Below, in pieces: positions 1-8,631 of a stretch of DNA of 64,000 nucleotides (position 1 is its first letter; every line of letters starts with the position of its first letter). Position numbers and translations under genes: made by a program. Below the pieces are notes generated by a model. The model did no database searches, had not been told where the DNA came from, and saw only the letters and a program-made list of their open reading frames with translations. Source of the stretch: Candidatus Methanomassiliicoccus intestinalis Issoire-Mx1 (GTDB lineage Archaea; Thermoplasmatota; Thermoplasmata; Methanomassiliicoccales; Methanomassiliicoccaceae); the NCBI RefSeq assembly GCF_000404225.1, contig NC_021353.1, forward strand, positions 372,001 to 436,000, in the 5' to 3' direction.

Positions 1-626
1 AGTGTGGAGATGTGGGCTGCAAACTTAGATCCCCAGGCAAGTTTCCTCGCTGTCCAACTAATGTTTCCGAGCATACCTTGGAAGAAATTAAAAATCGTTA
101 CCAGGATGAGGACATAAACAAGATTATGCAGGCCGGTGCTGAAACTGAAAGAGGCACCATCAAGATGATCGATGGGGTTCCGACTCCAATCAGGCCAAGA
201 ATTTCTGAGATTATGGCTTTTGCCCGATCAATGGGCTGGAACAAATTAGGCGTAGCATTTTGTTTGGCCACTCGTGATGAAGCAATCCGTTTAATCAGAG
301 TTCTCGAAGCTAATGATTTTGAGGTTCATTCAATTATCTGCCGTGCATTTTCAATTACAAAGGGAGATCTAGGAATTCCAGATAAGAATTGTTTATCCAG
401 CCCATTGGAAACCGTCTGCAATCCCGTATACCAGGCAGAATTGCTCAATGAGGCAGAAACAGATCTCAATATCGTTGTTGGTCTCTGTGTCGGTCATGAT
501 ATGTTGTTTAACAAGTACTCTAAAGCTTATACAACTACACTGATGGTAAAAGACCGCATGACTGCTAACAATCCTGTTGGTCCGTTATACTCGCCATTCT
601 TTAAGGGAATCCTAGAGAAAAAGTAA
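1..626 (+). CDS. DUF1847 putative metal-binding protein (5' truncated by window edge)
   Basis: The reading frame is open from base 3 and has no convincing start, so the gene begins outside the window. The visible part starts with a cysteine cluster (CGDVGC, then RCP about 10 residues later), followed by about 200 residues resembling the DUF1847 family of cysteine-rich, presumably metal-binding proteins. Family members have a Cys-rich N-terminus and a conserved domain with motifs such as GLCVGHD, seen here near the C-terminus. No enzymatic role is established for the family. It ends 18 bp before a convergent membrane-protein gene. Family assignment is from recalled sequence style, not a search. 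Confidence 0.7.
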   Translation, partial: CGDVGCKLRSPGKFPRCPTNVSEHTLEEIKNRYQDEDINKIMQAGAETERGTIKMIDGVPTPIRPRISEIMAFARSMGWNKLGVAFCLATRDEAIRLIRVLEANDFEVHSIICRAFSITKGDLGIPDKNCLSSPLETVCNPVYQAELLNEAETDLNIVVGLCVGHDMLFNKYSKAYTTTLMVKDRMTANNPVGPLYSPFFKGILEKK

Positions 627-644
627 ACAAAACTTGGCTGTAAA

Positions 645-1130
645 TCAGCCATCAACTATTTTTATTTCGTTTCTATGTTCTAAATGTAGTCCTATATGGC
701 CAATACCAAATATCACACTTGCAATCACCAGCCAAATAACTTTTCCATATATGCCTAACATTAAAAATGCAATGACAGGCAGTGTTGCACCTGCTACGGG
801 AATGCCTAAAAAGCTACTATATAAGTCAGCTAGATTTCTTGCACTTTTGAAATAGCACAACCACCAACATTCATACATTATCATCGAAATAATTGCGAAT
901 ATTAACCACCATGACCACATTGACCAGTTTTGTAAATTAAGATCTTTAAATATCAAAGCCGTACAAAAAACCAATATCTGCCCCACTCGTTCAAAAATCA
1001 AAAAAACTTTATGCTCATTATAGTGCTCGTGGTCATATGCAGTTTGTTTACTTGCCCAAATCAAGTTAGGTATCAGTAAGCATAACAGAAAAATAAAGCC
1101 TACATAAGAAAAACCTAAATGTCCTATCAT
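645..1130 (-). CDS. hypothetical polytopic membrane protein
   Basis: A 161-residue protein with about five hydrophobic segments, the first starting right at the N-terminus (MIGHLGFSYVGFIF). The frame can be extended 19 codons upstream to a TTG at 1187. The ATG at 1130 is preferred because the hydrophobic domain begins there and an AAAGGA-like ribosome site lies a short way upstream. Trp-rich stretches (WSWWL, ECWWL) sit in the third segment and a His-containing last helix reads GHIGLHLEH. I do not recognise a characterised family. It stands alone, convergent with the DUF1847 gene. Confidence 0.6.
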   Translation of the reverse strand: MIGHLGFSYVGFIFLLCLLIPNLIWASKQTAYDHEHYNEHKVFLIFERVGQILVFCTALIFKDLNLQNWSMWSWWLIFAIISMIMYECWWLCYFKSARNLADLYSSFLGIPVAGATLPVIAFLMLGIYGKVIWLVIASVIFGIGHIGLHLEHRNEIKIVDG

Positions 1131-1374
1131 TACTTTAACAGTCCTTTTCCAAGATACATGCACATCTTTGCTAATTAAAATATGCAAGAGATTGTTTAAT
1201 CTGAAACATAATATTAAACAATATTTGTGTATTCCATCTTTGCTTCAAATTTTTAACGTTTGTTTTGTCTTAACTAATATCACCATTCAGTCTCAATTAA
1301 ATACTGCCAAGTCTGCTCATCAAGCAATGATCTTTTAGCGCATCTGCGTTGACTAATCTTAGTGATATGCTTAT

Positions 1375-2298
1375 TCACAATGCATTTTGTTCAACATCTG
1401 ATTCTGTCTGAATTTTATTCTTTTTCTTTTCAGACATAAATAAGCCGGCTAATGTGAGCACAATTCCACACACAATCATGCCCGTTATCTGCTCTCCAAG
1501 GATGATTGCTGAAGATACGGTGGTAATCACCGGAACCATGTAAATATATACACTGGTTTTCACAGACCCAAGGACTTTCAGTGCGAAATTCCAGGTTACA
1601 AAACATAGAGCTGAAGCTCCAAGTCCTAAGAACAGAATGTTGGCCATGTTGCCGACATTTAGGAATGCTGACACCTCTGGATGGAAATCCATCATACAGA
1701 CTGCAGGCAGCATAAAGACCAAACCGTATGTAAAAATGATTTTTGTTGCCTGAACCGTATTGTATCCGAAACTGCCGATCTTTTTGCTTAATGTGGAATA
1801 TGCAGCCCAGATAATTGAAGCAATAATCGCTAGAATATCACCAAGTGGATTCAGCTTGAGATTGGCTTCGCTGTTATAGCCGATCATCAGTATTCCAATC
1901 ATGGCAATTACAAAACCTACAAAGAATATCGCTCCTGGACGTTCGTCTTTTAGAAACAAGTAGCCAAATATGGCGGTAAAGAATGGAGCTACTGACAGGA
2001 TGATACCCACGTTCGATGCTAATGTGTATGTGAGTGCGATATTCTCAAAGAGGTAGTATAGAGTCACTCCACACAAACCTGCAGCTGCAAAGTACCAGTG
2101 ATGCTTTTTATCATTTACATGCATCAAATGAGGGCAGATCAGCCATAGAGCGGCATATCCGATGACAAAACGAATAAAAAGAATCTCAATCGGGGTGAAA
2201 TACTCCAAGAGACTTTTTGTGGAAACATACGTTATTCCCCAGATTATAACAGTGATGAGTGCTGCAATGTGTCCTTTTGATTCAGTTTTCATCTCCAT
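1375..2298 (-). CDS. DMT-superfamily EamA-type transporter
   Basis: The 307-residue protein has the ten-helix, two-fold repeated layout of drug/metabolite transporters of the EamA family. Repeat one starts at about residue 10 (ITVIIWGITYVSTK), repeat two at about 155 (AIIASIIWAAYSTLSKK); both carry the typical W-x-x-x-S/T pattern at the start of a bundle. The C-terminus is a short basic/acidic cytoplasmic tail. Family members export or import amino acids, nucleosides or other small metabolites; the substrate cannot be read from sequence. Two ATGs lie close together (MEMK); the first is used. Monocistronic by context, with an inverted repeat about 90-120 bp upstream. Confidence 0.85.
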   Translation of the reverse strand: MEMKTESKGHIAALITVIIWGITYVSTKSLLEYFTPIEILFIRFVIGYAALWLICPHLMHVNDKKHHWYFAAAGLCGVTLYYLFENIALTYTLASNVGIILSVAPFFTAIFGYLFLKDERPGAIFFVGFVIAMIGILMIGYNSEANLKLNPLGDILAIIASIIWAAYSTLSKKIGSFGYNTVQATKIIFTYGLVFMLPAVCMMDFHPEVSAFLNVGNMANILFLGLGASALCFVTWNFALKVLGSVKTSVYIYMVPVITTVSSAIILGEQITGMIVCGIVLTLAGLFMSEKKKNKIQTESDVEQNAL

Positions 2299-2387
2299 TG
2301 CATCATCTCTTGCTATAATCCATTCGAAGAGTAATTACTCCTTAATGTATTAAGCGATTCAAGTCAGCTTCGTATTAATATATTACT

Positions 2388-2421
2388 GCCATGCATTCTC
2401 CTCTCTGATTTTTAGCATGGC
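2388..2421. repeat. 7-bp perfect inverted repeat upstream of the EamA gene
   Basis: GCCATGC at 2388-2394 and GCATGGC at 2415-2421 are perfect inverted arms separated by 20 bp. No T-tract follows on either strand, so a terminator is unlikely. It lies between the end of the purine permease gene and the start of the EamA gene, both on the minus strand. It could be an operator of the EamA gene or simply a hairpin in the transcript. Confidence 0.3.
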
Positions 2422-2449
2422 GGTATGCTCGTTATTTCTCTTCCATTCA

Positions 2450-3769
2450 TTAATAGCTGGAATATGCGGATATGGCATACATTAGTATGAATAGGATTGA
2501 AATTGCATACATCAGAAGTGGGACTTCTTTGGCTTTTCCACGGCAGACTTTGATTATCGTGTAAGCGATAAAGCCGAAACCAATACCATCAGAAATCGAA
2601 TATGCGAATGGCATAACCGCTATTGTCAGGAAACACGGCAAAGCGATCTCAAAATCATGCCAATCTATGTTCTTTATGGCGCTCATCATCGAAACACCGA
2701 CAATGATCAGTGCCGGAGCAGTTGCCGCACTGGGAATCATCAGAGCGATTGGACCAAGCAGAATCGCTGCTAAAAACAGCAGACCTACTACAACAGAGGT
2801 GAGACCCGTACGACCTCCTTCTTTGATTCCAGTTGAGGATTCCATGTATGTCGATACTGTAGACGTACCAACCAATGCACCTGCGCATGTTGCCAAGGCA
2901 TCGGCCACAAGCGCTTTATCTCCTCTTTTGAAATTTCCATTTTCATCTGCCATGCCGGATGCGTTAGCAGTTCCCACCAGTGTTCCCACAGTATCAAACA
3001 TGTCAACCATTGTGAGTGTAATTATTGCTGTCAGCAATGGCAGTATGCCTGCGCTTAATAAGTTAAAATCAAGCTGCAAAAATGTAGGTGCCAGGCTGAA
3101 ATTGCTGTATGTAATGGTTGTAGGTATATCCGTAACACCCAGCGGTATTCCAATGATCGTTGTGGCAATAATGCCTATAAAAATCGATCCTTTTACTTTC
3201 CAGGCCATCAGAACTCCGGTTATAATCAGGCCGATTACTACCAGCAGTACACTTCCATTGGAAAAACTTCCAAGATCTGTAACGTTGCTTGCTCCGTTAA
3301 CGACTACCAGCCCGGAGTTCAGCATGCCAATAAATGCAATGAATAACCCAATTCCGGCAGCGATAGCACTTTTAAGCGATTTTGGTATGGCTTCGATAAT
3401 TCTGCTTCTTAGAGGGCTGATGGTTATTATTAAAAAGATCACACCTGAGATGAACACTATTGCCAGTGCTTGATTCCAAGTATAGCCCATTCCCTGACAA
3501 AGTGTGAATGTGAACAAGGCATTCAATCCCATTCCCGGTGCCTGGGCAAAAGGAATGTTGGCGATGAATGCCGTCAAAAAACTTCCTATGGCTGAAGCCA
3601 CACAAGTAGCGATCATTACTGAAGCAAAATCCATGCCAGTGATCTTCAGCATGTCTGGGTTGACAAAAATAATATAAGACATCGCGAAGAAGGTGGTGAA
3701 TCCTGCAATTATTTCTGTACGGACACTGGTATTGTTTTCTTTCAGCTTAAACATCCGTTCCAACAGCAA
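2450..3769 (-). CDS. NCS2-family purine permease (AzgA-like)
   Basis: A 439-residue polytopic membrane protein of the nucleobase:cation symporter-2 family, AzgA branch (hypoxanthine/guanine/adenine or xanthine/uracil uptake). The N-terminus (FKLKENNTSVRTEIIAGFTT) and the motifs NPDMLK, GMGLNALF, MVDMFDTVGTLVG and STVSTYMESSTGI are hallmarks; the DMFDT and ESSTGI segments lie on the substrate-binding helices. The start is a TTG at 3769 placed 5 bases after a GGGGGAG ribosome site; an ATG five codons later is the alternative. Substrate preference within purines is not resolved. It is preceded by an AT-rich region with ATTATATTTT-like promoter sequence on the minus strand. Confidence 0.9.
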   Translation of the reverse strand: MLLERMFKLKENNTSVRTEIIAGFTTFFAMSYIIFVNPDMLKITGMDFASVMIATCVASAIGSFLTAFIANIPFAQAPGMGLNALFTFTLCQGMGYTWNQALAIVFISGVIFLIITISPLRSRIIEAIPKSLKSAIAAGIGLFIAFIGMLNSGLVVVNGASNVTDLGSFSNGSVLLVVIGLIITGVLMAWKVKGSIFIGIIATTIIGIPLGVTDIPTTITYSNFSLAPTFLQLDFNLLSAGILPLLTAIITLTMVDMFDTVGTLVGTANASGMADENGNFKRGDKALVADALATCAGALVGTSTVSTYMESSTGIKEGGRTGLTSVVVGLLFLAAILLGPIALMIPSAATAPALIIVGVSMMSAIKNIDWHDFEIALPCFLTIAVMPFAYSISDGIGFGFIAYTIIKVCRGKAKEVPLLMYAISILFILMYAISAYSSY

Positions 3770-3974
3770 ACATACTCCCCCTTCACACCTTAATTATTCG
3801 ATGCGGTGGTACGCCACTTCATTGGCAAGCCGCTCTCATATGCCATATGTAAAATATAATGATTGCCTTTGAAAGATATAATCCGAGACTGCAAAAATAT
3901 CGGGCTCTATTTGTGATAATTGTGAAAGATTCAGGATGTGTTTTTAGACAAGCGCTCAAAATAGCAGTCCATCT

Positions 3975-4196
3975 ATGGAGCTTAACCATATATTGACACC
4001 AGAGGCATTCTCCTCTTTGCTCTTTTTTTCTTTGATGGTTACTTTAATGTTTTTTACTATTGGTTTCATAATAAATTACATATCAGCCGAAGTGAATAAT
4101 AAAACGATACGCAGCCTCTCTATCTCATTCTGGGCGCTTCCTTTTTCTGTACTATTCATCATATTTGTTAATCTGCTGCTATTCATTTATTCTTGA
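3975..4196 (+). CDS. possible small two-helix membrane protein
   Basis: A 73-residue frame encoding two strongly hydrophobic segments (about residues 15-35 and 52-72) joined by a short polar loop (SAEVNNKTIRS). The pattern is plausible for a small integral membrane protein, and no gene occupies the opposite strand until its last 10 bases, which overlap the 3' end of the MerR gene. No clear ribosome site precedes the ATG. I do not recognise a family. Confidence 0.4.
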   Translation: MELNHILTPEAFSSLLFFSLMVTLMFFTIGFIINYISAEVNNKTIRSLSISFWALPFSVLFIIFVNLLLFIYS

Positions 4197-4582
4197 AGCT
4201 CTTCATCTGGTTCCCAAGACAGCACACCGGTTTTTACTGCGCGTTCATACCGGCTGATCTTAAAATTAAGTCTTTCCAGCATCTCATCCACAGCCTGCTT
4301 TTGCTCCAGAAGTTTATCCCGTTGTTCTGTTAAAAGTTTCAGTCTGTCAGGAATTGTTTCATCTCCCTGCTTGAAGAGTCTTATGTATTCGACAATGACC
4401 TCAACAGGCAGTCCTGCACCTCTCATACAGGTAGCAAGTTCTACCCAGTTGCAGTCTTCATCAGTATAGTCTCTTGAACCGCCTTTGGCACGGTTGACCG
4501 GCGGGATTACACCCACGCGTTCATAGTAACGTAGAGTGTCCTGTGAGACTCCATACTTTTTACTTACTTCAGCGATCTTCAT
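4187..4582 (-). CDS. MerR-family transcriptional regulator
   Basis: The 131-residue protein opens with the MerR winged helix (MKIAEVSKKYGVSQDTLRYYERVGVI broken here: HTH residues 1-20, then LRYYERVG), followed by the wing and a dimerising coiled coil (about 85-115). It lacks a C-terminal cysteine-rich metal site, so it resembles the AdhR-type subgroup that responds to aldehydes or redox stress. It lies 100 bp downstream of larC and the aldo/keto reductase operon on the same strand. In many genomes such regulators sit beside aldo/keto reductases, so that operon is a reasonable target, by inference. Confidence 0.88.
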   Translation of the reverse strand: MKIAEVSKKYGVSQDTLRYYERVGVIPPVNRAKGGSRDYTDEDCNWVELATCMRGAGLPVEVIVEYIRLFKQGDETIPDRLKLLTEQRDKLLEQKQAVDEMLERLNFKISRYERAVKTGVLSWEPDEELQE

Positions 4583-4682
4583 TGAGACTTCCTTTCCTTT
4601 CTGTAATCCTGTATCTTATCCAGATGGTGAATCTTTTCATAATATTTTCTTTGATCTGATAACCATGCGTTTGCCATCTGTA

Positions 4683-5933
4683 TCAGCATGGAAATGGTTT
4701 AAAGGTGTCTTCGCACAATTTTTGAATCATGCGGTATGTTTTATCATATGATTGGTTATGTTTCCTGCAGATTTCTACTACATCGCTGTATTCTGGGTAG
4801 AACCTGCGGTACATTCCATAATAGTCGCACATTTTTACATTTACATCTCCAAATGGTGTATCTATCTGCACCAACTGGCTGTGCATAACTGTCATTTTCA
4901 TTTCAGTCTGTCTGATGCCGATTGTCGTTGTTTCCCTGAAAATTACTTCTTCTATCTCAGAAACGTCACTTTTTGAACATATTACTACCAACTGATAAGC
5001 CGGACGATTCTTTTTCATGTATACTGGCAGATAGTGAACATCTTTGGCTCCGGCTGCAAAAAGTCTTTCCATTGTATAACCCAATGTTTCTCCGCTACAG
5101 TCATCGATATTGCATTCTAGCTTGCAGATCATGTCATCGTTGCTTTCTGCGGTCACGATCATTGCTCTCAGGATGCCGGGAAGACTCGTCTTCCTTTTAC
5201 CAGCGCCCATGCCTACCTTCTCAATTGAAAAATCATCTGGTAGCTTGTCCCTGGTCTTGAATGCAGCTGCAAGAGCCGCACCTGTGGGAGTGACGTACTC
5301 TCCTTCAGCTTTCATTATGTGCAGTGATAAATTGTTACTGGCGGCGATGTTTGCAACAGCAGGAACGGGTACAGGTATAACACCATGCTGGCATCTTACA
5401 AAACCTCTGCCTTCATACAAGTCAGAAATAACAACTTGAGGAAGATCGAGATTATCAAGACATACTGCAGCTGAAATAATGTCTACAATGGAATCAACAG
5501 CGCCCACTTCATGAAAATGCACTTCTTCCACCGGCAGACCATGAGCCTGAGCTTCTGATTCAGCCAGTATCTCAAAAGTCTTGCATGCTATCTTTTTAGC
5601 TTCCGTGGTCATTTCTGCCGTTTTAATTATCTGCAGAATTTCAGCTAGATTGCGGTGCTTGTGTGGATGATGCGGTTCTTCTTCATATGTGCCATACAGA
5701 TATTCCATGTCATGATCATGATTCTCTGCATTATCTGTTAAAGACACATTAAAATCACAGACATTCAATCCTGATTTCTTTACTGTGGAAATATTCACAC
5801 TAAACCCCTGAATGGATAGACTGTGGAGAGCTTTCATCAGCACTTCTTTGTCTGCTCCTAAATCCAGCAGTGCAGCTACGACCATGTCCCCGCTGATCCC
5901 TGAGTAACATTCCAGATACAGTAGTCTGTCCAT
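4683..5933 (-). CDS. larC: LarC-type nickel-pincer cofactor / nickel insertion protein
   Basis: The 416-residue protein matches the LarC family (TIGR00299, formerly UPF0272), the CTP-dependent nickel insertase that finishes the nickel-pincer nucleotide cofactor. Visible hallmarks: N-terminal YLECYSGISGDM, a His/Asp-rich stretch near residues 72-96 (HDHD, HHPHKH) that could hold nickel, EVHFHEVGAVDSIVDI, GEYVTPTGAA and the CNIDDCSGE motif that opens the C-terminal domain. Both LarC1 and LarC2 regions are in one frame, unlike lactobacilli, where they are joined by a programmed frameshift. It is the last gene of a minus-strand run, 9 bp after the aldo/keto reductase. No larB, larE or larA is in view, so the target enzyme is unknown. 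Confidence 0.88.
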   Translation of the reverse strand: MDRLLYLECYSGISGDMVVAALLDLGADKEVLMKALHSLSIQGFSVNISTVKKSGLNVCDFNVSLTDNAENHDHDMEYLYGTYEEEPHHPHKHRNLAEILQIIKTAEMTTEAKKIACKTFEILAESEAQAHGLPVEEVHFHEVGAVDSIVDIISAAVCLDNLDLPQVVISDLYEGRGFVRCQHGVIPVPVPAVANIAASNNLSLHIMKAEGEYVTPTGAALAAAFKTRDKLPDDFSIEKVGMGAGKRKTSLPGILRAMIVTAESNDDMICKLECNIDDCSGETLGYTMERLFAAGAKDVHYLPVYMKKNRPAYQLVVICSKSDVSEIEEVIFRETTTIGIRQTEMKMTVMHSQLVQIDTPFGDVNVKMCDYYGMYRRFYPEYSDVVEICRKHNQSYDKTYRMIQKLCEDTFKPFPC

Positions 5934-5942
5934 TTTAATCCC

Positions 5943-7067
5943 TTAGTTGCTTTCAAAGCTTCTGGCAACTTCTTTTAGATATTTTACAATCTCTATATGC
6001 TGCGGACAGTTGTCTTCACATTGCCCGCATTCAATGCAGTCGGAAGCTTTGCTGTTGTTCTTTGTGCAGTTGTCATAATACGCCTGCTGAACATAATATG
6101 ATCTAGCGCTCTCCTTCTCTTTTTCATTATATAGTGAAAAATAAGTGGAGATGGGAATCTTCTGTGGACATTTTTCCATGCAGTAATGGCAGTCTGTACA
6201 TGGTATGGTAATATCCTTTCTAATAATGGCTGCCGCTTCATTGATAATTTTATGCTCATCATCATTTAATGGTTGGAAATTCTGCATATATCCTGTATTA
6301 TCAAGAAGCTGTTCGTAATTAGACATTCCACTGAGGACAGTTTCAACGCCTTCCAGGGATGCAGCATAACGAATTGCCCAGGACGCGGCAGACATATCTG
6401 GATGGTAATTTCTGAACAATTTTTGAACTTCCTCGTTAACATTTGCCAGAGTGCCACCTTTAACCGGTTCCATGACTATGATCGGTTTGCCGTGTTTTCT
6501 TGCTACTTCGTAACATTTTCTTGATTGAATATTTTTATCGTCCCAGTCCATATAGTTCAACTGCAGCTGAACGAATTCTGTCTCGGGATGTTCTGTAAGA
6601 ATCTGGTCTAAAAGCTCTGCGTTATCATGATATGAGAAACCAATTTTTTTGATCTTCCCTTCTTTTTTCTTCTGTTTGAGAAATTCAAAGCTCTCCAGCC
6701 TCTCTGCAGTTTCGTAGTAGAGGATATTGAGATTATGCAGCAGATAGTAATCAAAGTACTCTACACCGCATTTTTCTAATTGTTCATTGAAAATACGCTC
6801 CTGTTCATCTTTTTTATTCAGGAACATCATGGGCAATTTTGTTGCTAATGTGAAACTATTGCGGTCATATCTTTTGACCAACGCTTCTCTGGCTGCTACT
6901 TCGCTTTCAAAATTATTGTATATGTATGCTGTGTCAAAGTATGTGAACCCTCTTTCCATAAATGTGTCCACCATACTTTTCAATACAGGCATGTCAACAC
7001 TTTTCTCGTCTTCAGGATTAGTGAGGGGCAGCCTCATCAATCCAAATCCTAACTTTTTATCTGACAT
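5943..7067 (-). CDS. aldo/keto reductase with C-terminal 2[4Fe-4S] ferredoxin domain
   Basis: A 374-residue fusion. Residues 1-285 form the aldo/keto reductase barrel with the catalytic tetrad visible as Asp45, Tyr50, Lys77 and His110 (FDTAYIY, LATK, LLHN). Residues 290-360 hold two ferredoxin clusters: CTDCHYCMEKCP and CIECGQCEDNCP. This fused type is common in anaerobes; the clusters probably replace or supplement NADPH as electron donor, but substrates are undefined. It follows the flavodoxin gene by 10 bp and precedes larC by 9 bp. The neighbouring flavin proteins suggest the operon moves electrons among flavodoxin, Fe-S and organic carbonyl substrates. Confidence 0.9.
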   Translation of the reverse strand: MSDKKLGFGLMRLPLTNPEDEKSVDMPVLKSMVDTFMERGFTYFDTAYIYNNFESEVAAREALVKRYDRNSFTLATKLPMMFLNKKDEQERIFNEQLEKCGVEYFDYYLLHNLNILYYETAERLESFEFLKQKKKEGKIKKIGFSYHDNAELLDQILTEHPETEFVQLQLNYMDWDDKNIQSRKCYEVARKHGKPIIVMEPVKGGTLANVNEEVQKLFRNYHPDMSAASWAIRYAASLEGVETVLSGMSNYEQLLDNTGYMQNFQPLNDDEHKIINEAAAIIRKDITIPCTDCHYCMEKCPQKIPISTYFSLYNEKEKESARSYYVQQAYYDNCTKNNSKASDCIECGQCEDNCPQHIEIVKYLKEVARSFESN

Positions 7068-7077
7068 TTTATTACTC

Positions 7078-7605
7078 TCAGTTAATTAATGAAACAGTCT
7101 CTAAGTATTCTTTTAAATTGTTCTCTGCTGCAGGAGAACTTACTTCGCTCCCACGGATTGCGATACCTTCCAGTACCTTTGCTTTTGGGCACAATCTCTG
7201 GATATCATAGATGCTGCCACCAAAGCCGCTACCTTCATGAGTGCAGAAAGGAACTAGGATTTTGCCAGAAAAATCATGAGATTCTAAAAAGTGGAAAACT
7301 GCCATCGGCATTGTTCCGCACCAGTTGGGATAGCCTATGTAAATAACATCATACTTATCAATGCTGTCCAGATTTCCTGCTAATTCTGGTTTCAAATCAT
7401 TATTCAGTTCTTCTCTGGCGATATCGACAGTTTTGCGGTAGTCTGCTGGATATGGCTTCATCGTCTTAATTGTAAAAATATCGCTGTTGGTAAGATCTTT
7501 AATTTTATTTGCAATTATTTCAGTATTTCCTACGGGTAAATCAACTATGTTTCCATTGACATAGTTCTTGTCTGCCCTTGAAAAATAAGCTACAAGACTC
7601 TTCAT
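7078..7605 (-). CDS. flavodoxin-family protein
   Basis: A 175-residue protein of the flavodoxin fold. The N-terminus MKSLVAYFSRADKNYVNG is the phosphate-binding strand-loop of the family (Y-F-S-R/T at the FMN phosphate site); YDVIYIGYPNWCGTMPMAV and CTHEGSGFGGS supply the isoalloxazine-binding loops. The start chosen is the second ATG, at 7605, which has a GAGG ribosome site 7 bases upstream; an ATG two codons earlier would lie too close. It sits between an FMN reductase (3-9 bp upstream) and the Fe-S aldo/keto reductase and is likely a one- or two-electron carrier for them. Confidence 0.85.
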   Translation of the reverse strand: MKSLVAYFSRADKNYVNGNIVDLPVGNTEIIANKIKDLTNSDIFTIKTMKPYPADYRKTVDIAREELNNDLKPELAGNLDSIDKYDVIYIGYPNWCGTMPMAVFHFLESHDFSGKILVPFCTHEGSGFGGSIYDIQRLCPKAKVLEGIAIRGSEVSSPAAENNLKEYLETVSLIN

Positions 7606-7614
7606 AATCATGCC

Positions 7615-8154
7615 TCAGATTTTGTTTCCCATGCTGTATGCTTGTTCCAGCACCGCATTGTCTTTCAGAACATCCCCCACATCGGTGAGGCTTGTACCGT
7701 AAATGACTCCTTTTTCTTCTATGTCTGATAGGCAGGAAGTGAAACCGCGTAAACTTTCCAGAGTTCTTTTCAGAGCTGACATGTTAGGATCAGCAGCTGT
7801 CATGATGAAGTAAAATTTCTTATTTTCAATTTCCATGTATCTTGCGCAGCATCTATCTATGAATGTTTTCATCTGGCCGCACATCGTGTAAAAGTAAACA
7901 GGAGTCGCCATTACAATTATGTCAGCATCTATCATTTTTTGTACGATCTTATCTGCATCATCCTTCTGCGGGCATGGTTTGCCTTTAAAGCAGGTTCCAC
8001 AGCCCGTGCAGTAGTTAATCTTGTAATCTTTAAGAAATACTTTCTCTACTTCGTTACCAGCTTCCTTTGCTCCTTGAGCAAAACGGTCACAAAGCACATC
8101 GGAGTTCCCTCCCTTGCGGGGGCTTGATGATATTATTAACAGTTTTTTACTCAT
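7615..8154 (-). CDS. NADPH-dependent FMN reductase / iron-sulfur flavoprotein-like protein
   Basis: The 179-residue protein starts with the flavodoxin-like FMN-phosphate loop SSPRKGGNSDVL and carries a compact cysteine motif (CTGCGTCFKGKPC, near residues 49-61) as in methanogen iron-sulfur flavoproteins. VMATPVYFYTMCGQMKTFIDR is the usual FMN-binding and dimer segment of this WrbA-like group. Four cysteines in this spacing could bind a [4Fe-4S] cluster. It is the first gene of the four-gene redox operon; the ATG at 8154 follows an AT-rich leader. Function as electron-transfer or quinone/FMN reductase is inferred. Confidence 0.85.
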   Translation of the reverse strand: MSKKLLIISSSPRKGGNSDVLCDRFAQGAKEAGNEVEKVFLKDYKINYCTGCGTCFKGKPCPQKDDADKIVQKMIDADIIVMATPVYFYTMCGQMKTFIDRCCARYMEIENKKFYFIMTAADPNMSALKRTLESLRGFTSCLSDIEEKGVIYGTSLTDVGDVLKDNAVLEQAYSMGNKI

Positions 8155-8631
8155 GTTTAATTCCTCAAACTTAGAGTTTGATCTAACTCAAGGAACTTTG
8201 CTTATTTAATATTTATGAATGCTTTCTTAGATGATGTAGTTATAATTTTTAGAAAAAAAGGCTGTGTAAAATATGGATAAGAATGGAGACGCTGTTATTC
8301 AGACGTCTCCATGATTGTCAGATCGAAACAGACATCAGGGGGATGGAGTTGAACGATCTCTAGAAGGATGCAATATGGGAGATACTAGTTTGGAAGTGTC
8401 TAGGCATTCTTCTATAATATTGAATGGTATATCCAATACAAATAGTTAATGGATCATGAATCCGTCAGCATTTTTGAAGTCCGTAAAATTGGGATAACTG
8501 CATCTTCATGTATCGTGATTTTTGCTAAAAGTTCGTATGATTGATCGATATTTTGATAGATCTGGTCGCGTCTAAATCAAACGCGGCCTGATTTTTAAAA
8601 GTGTTTATTAATCTTGAAGATTCATCAGTTC
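8155..8631. other. 477-bp non-coding region with candidate plus-strand RNA
   Basis: No credible coding frame. A perfect 9-bp hairpin (ATGGAGACG at 8283-8291 with CGTCTCCAT at 8304-8312) lies near the 5' side. At 8560-8592 arms ATCTGGTCGCGT and ACGCGGCCTGAT pair with one mismatch and one wobble and are followed by TTTTT on the plus strand only, which looks like a terminator although no plus-strand gene ends here. A TATA-like AGTTATAATTTTTAG lies near 8230. A small plus-strand RNA of about 330 nt between 8262 and 8596 is possible but unproven. Confidence 0.3.
8560..8596 (+). terminator. terminator-like hairpin with T-tract, no upstream gene
   Basis: Twelve-base arms with ten Watson-Crick pairs, one G:U and one mismatch, a 9-nt loop, then five T. 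Directed to the plus strand, it points into the 3' end of the MarR gene. On the minus strand no T-run follows. Confidence 0.4.

Noticed and set aside
2667..3473. Long plus-strand frame (268 codons) opposite the purine permease
   Set aside because: Antisense shadow of a clear membrane-protein gene; composition is that of a reversed hydrophobic protein and no start signal is seen.
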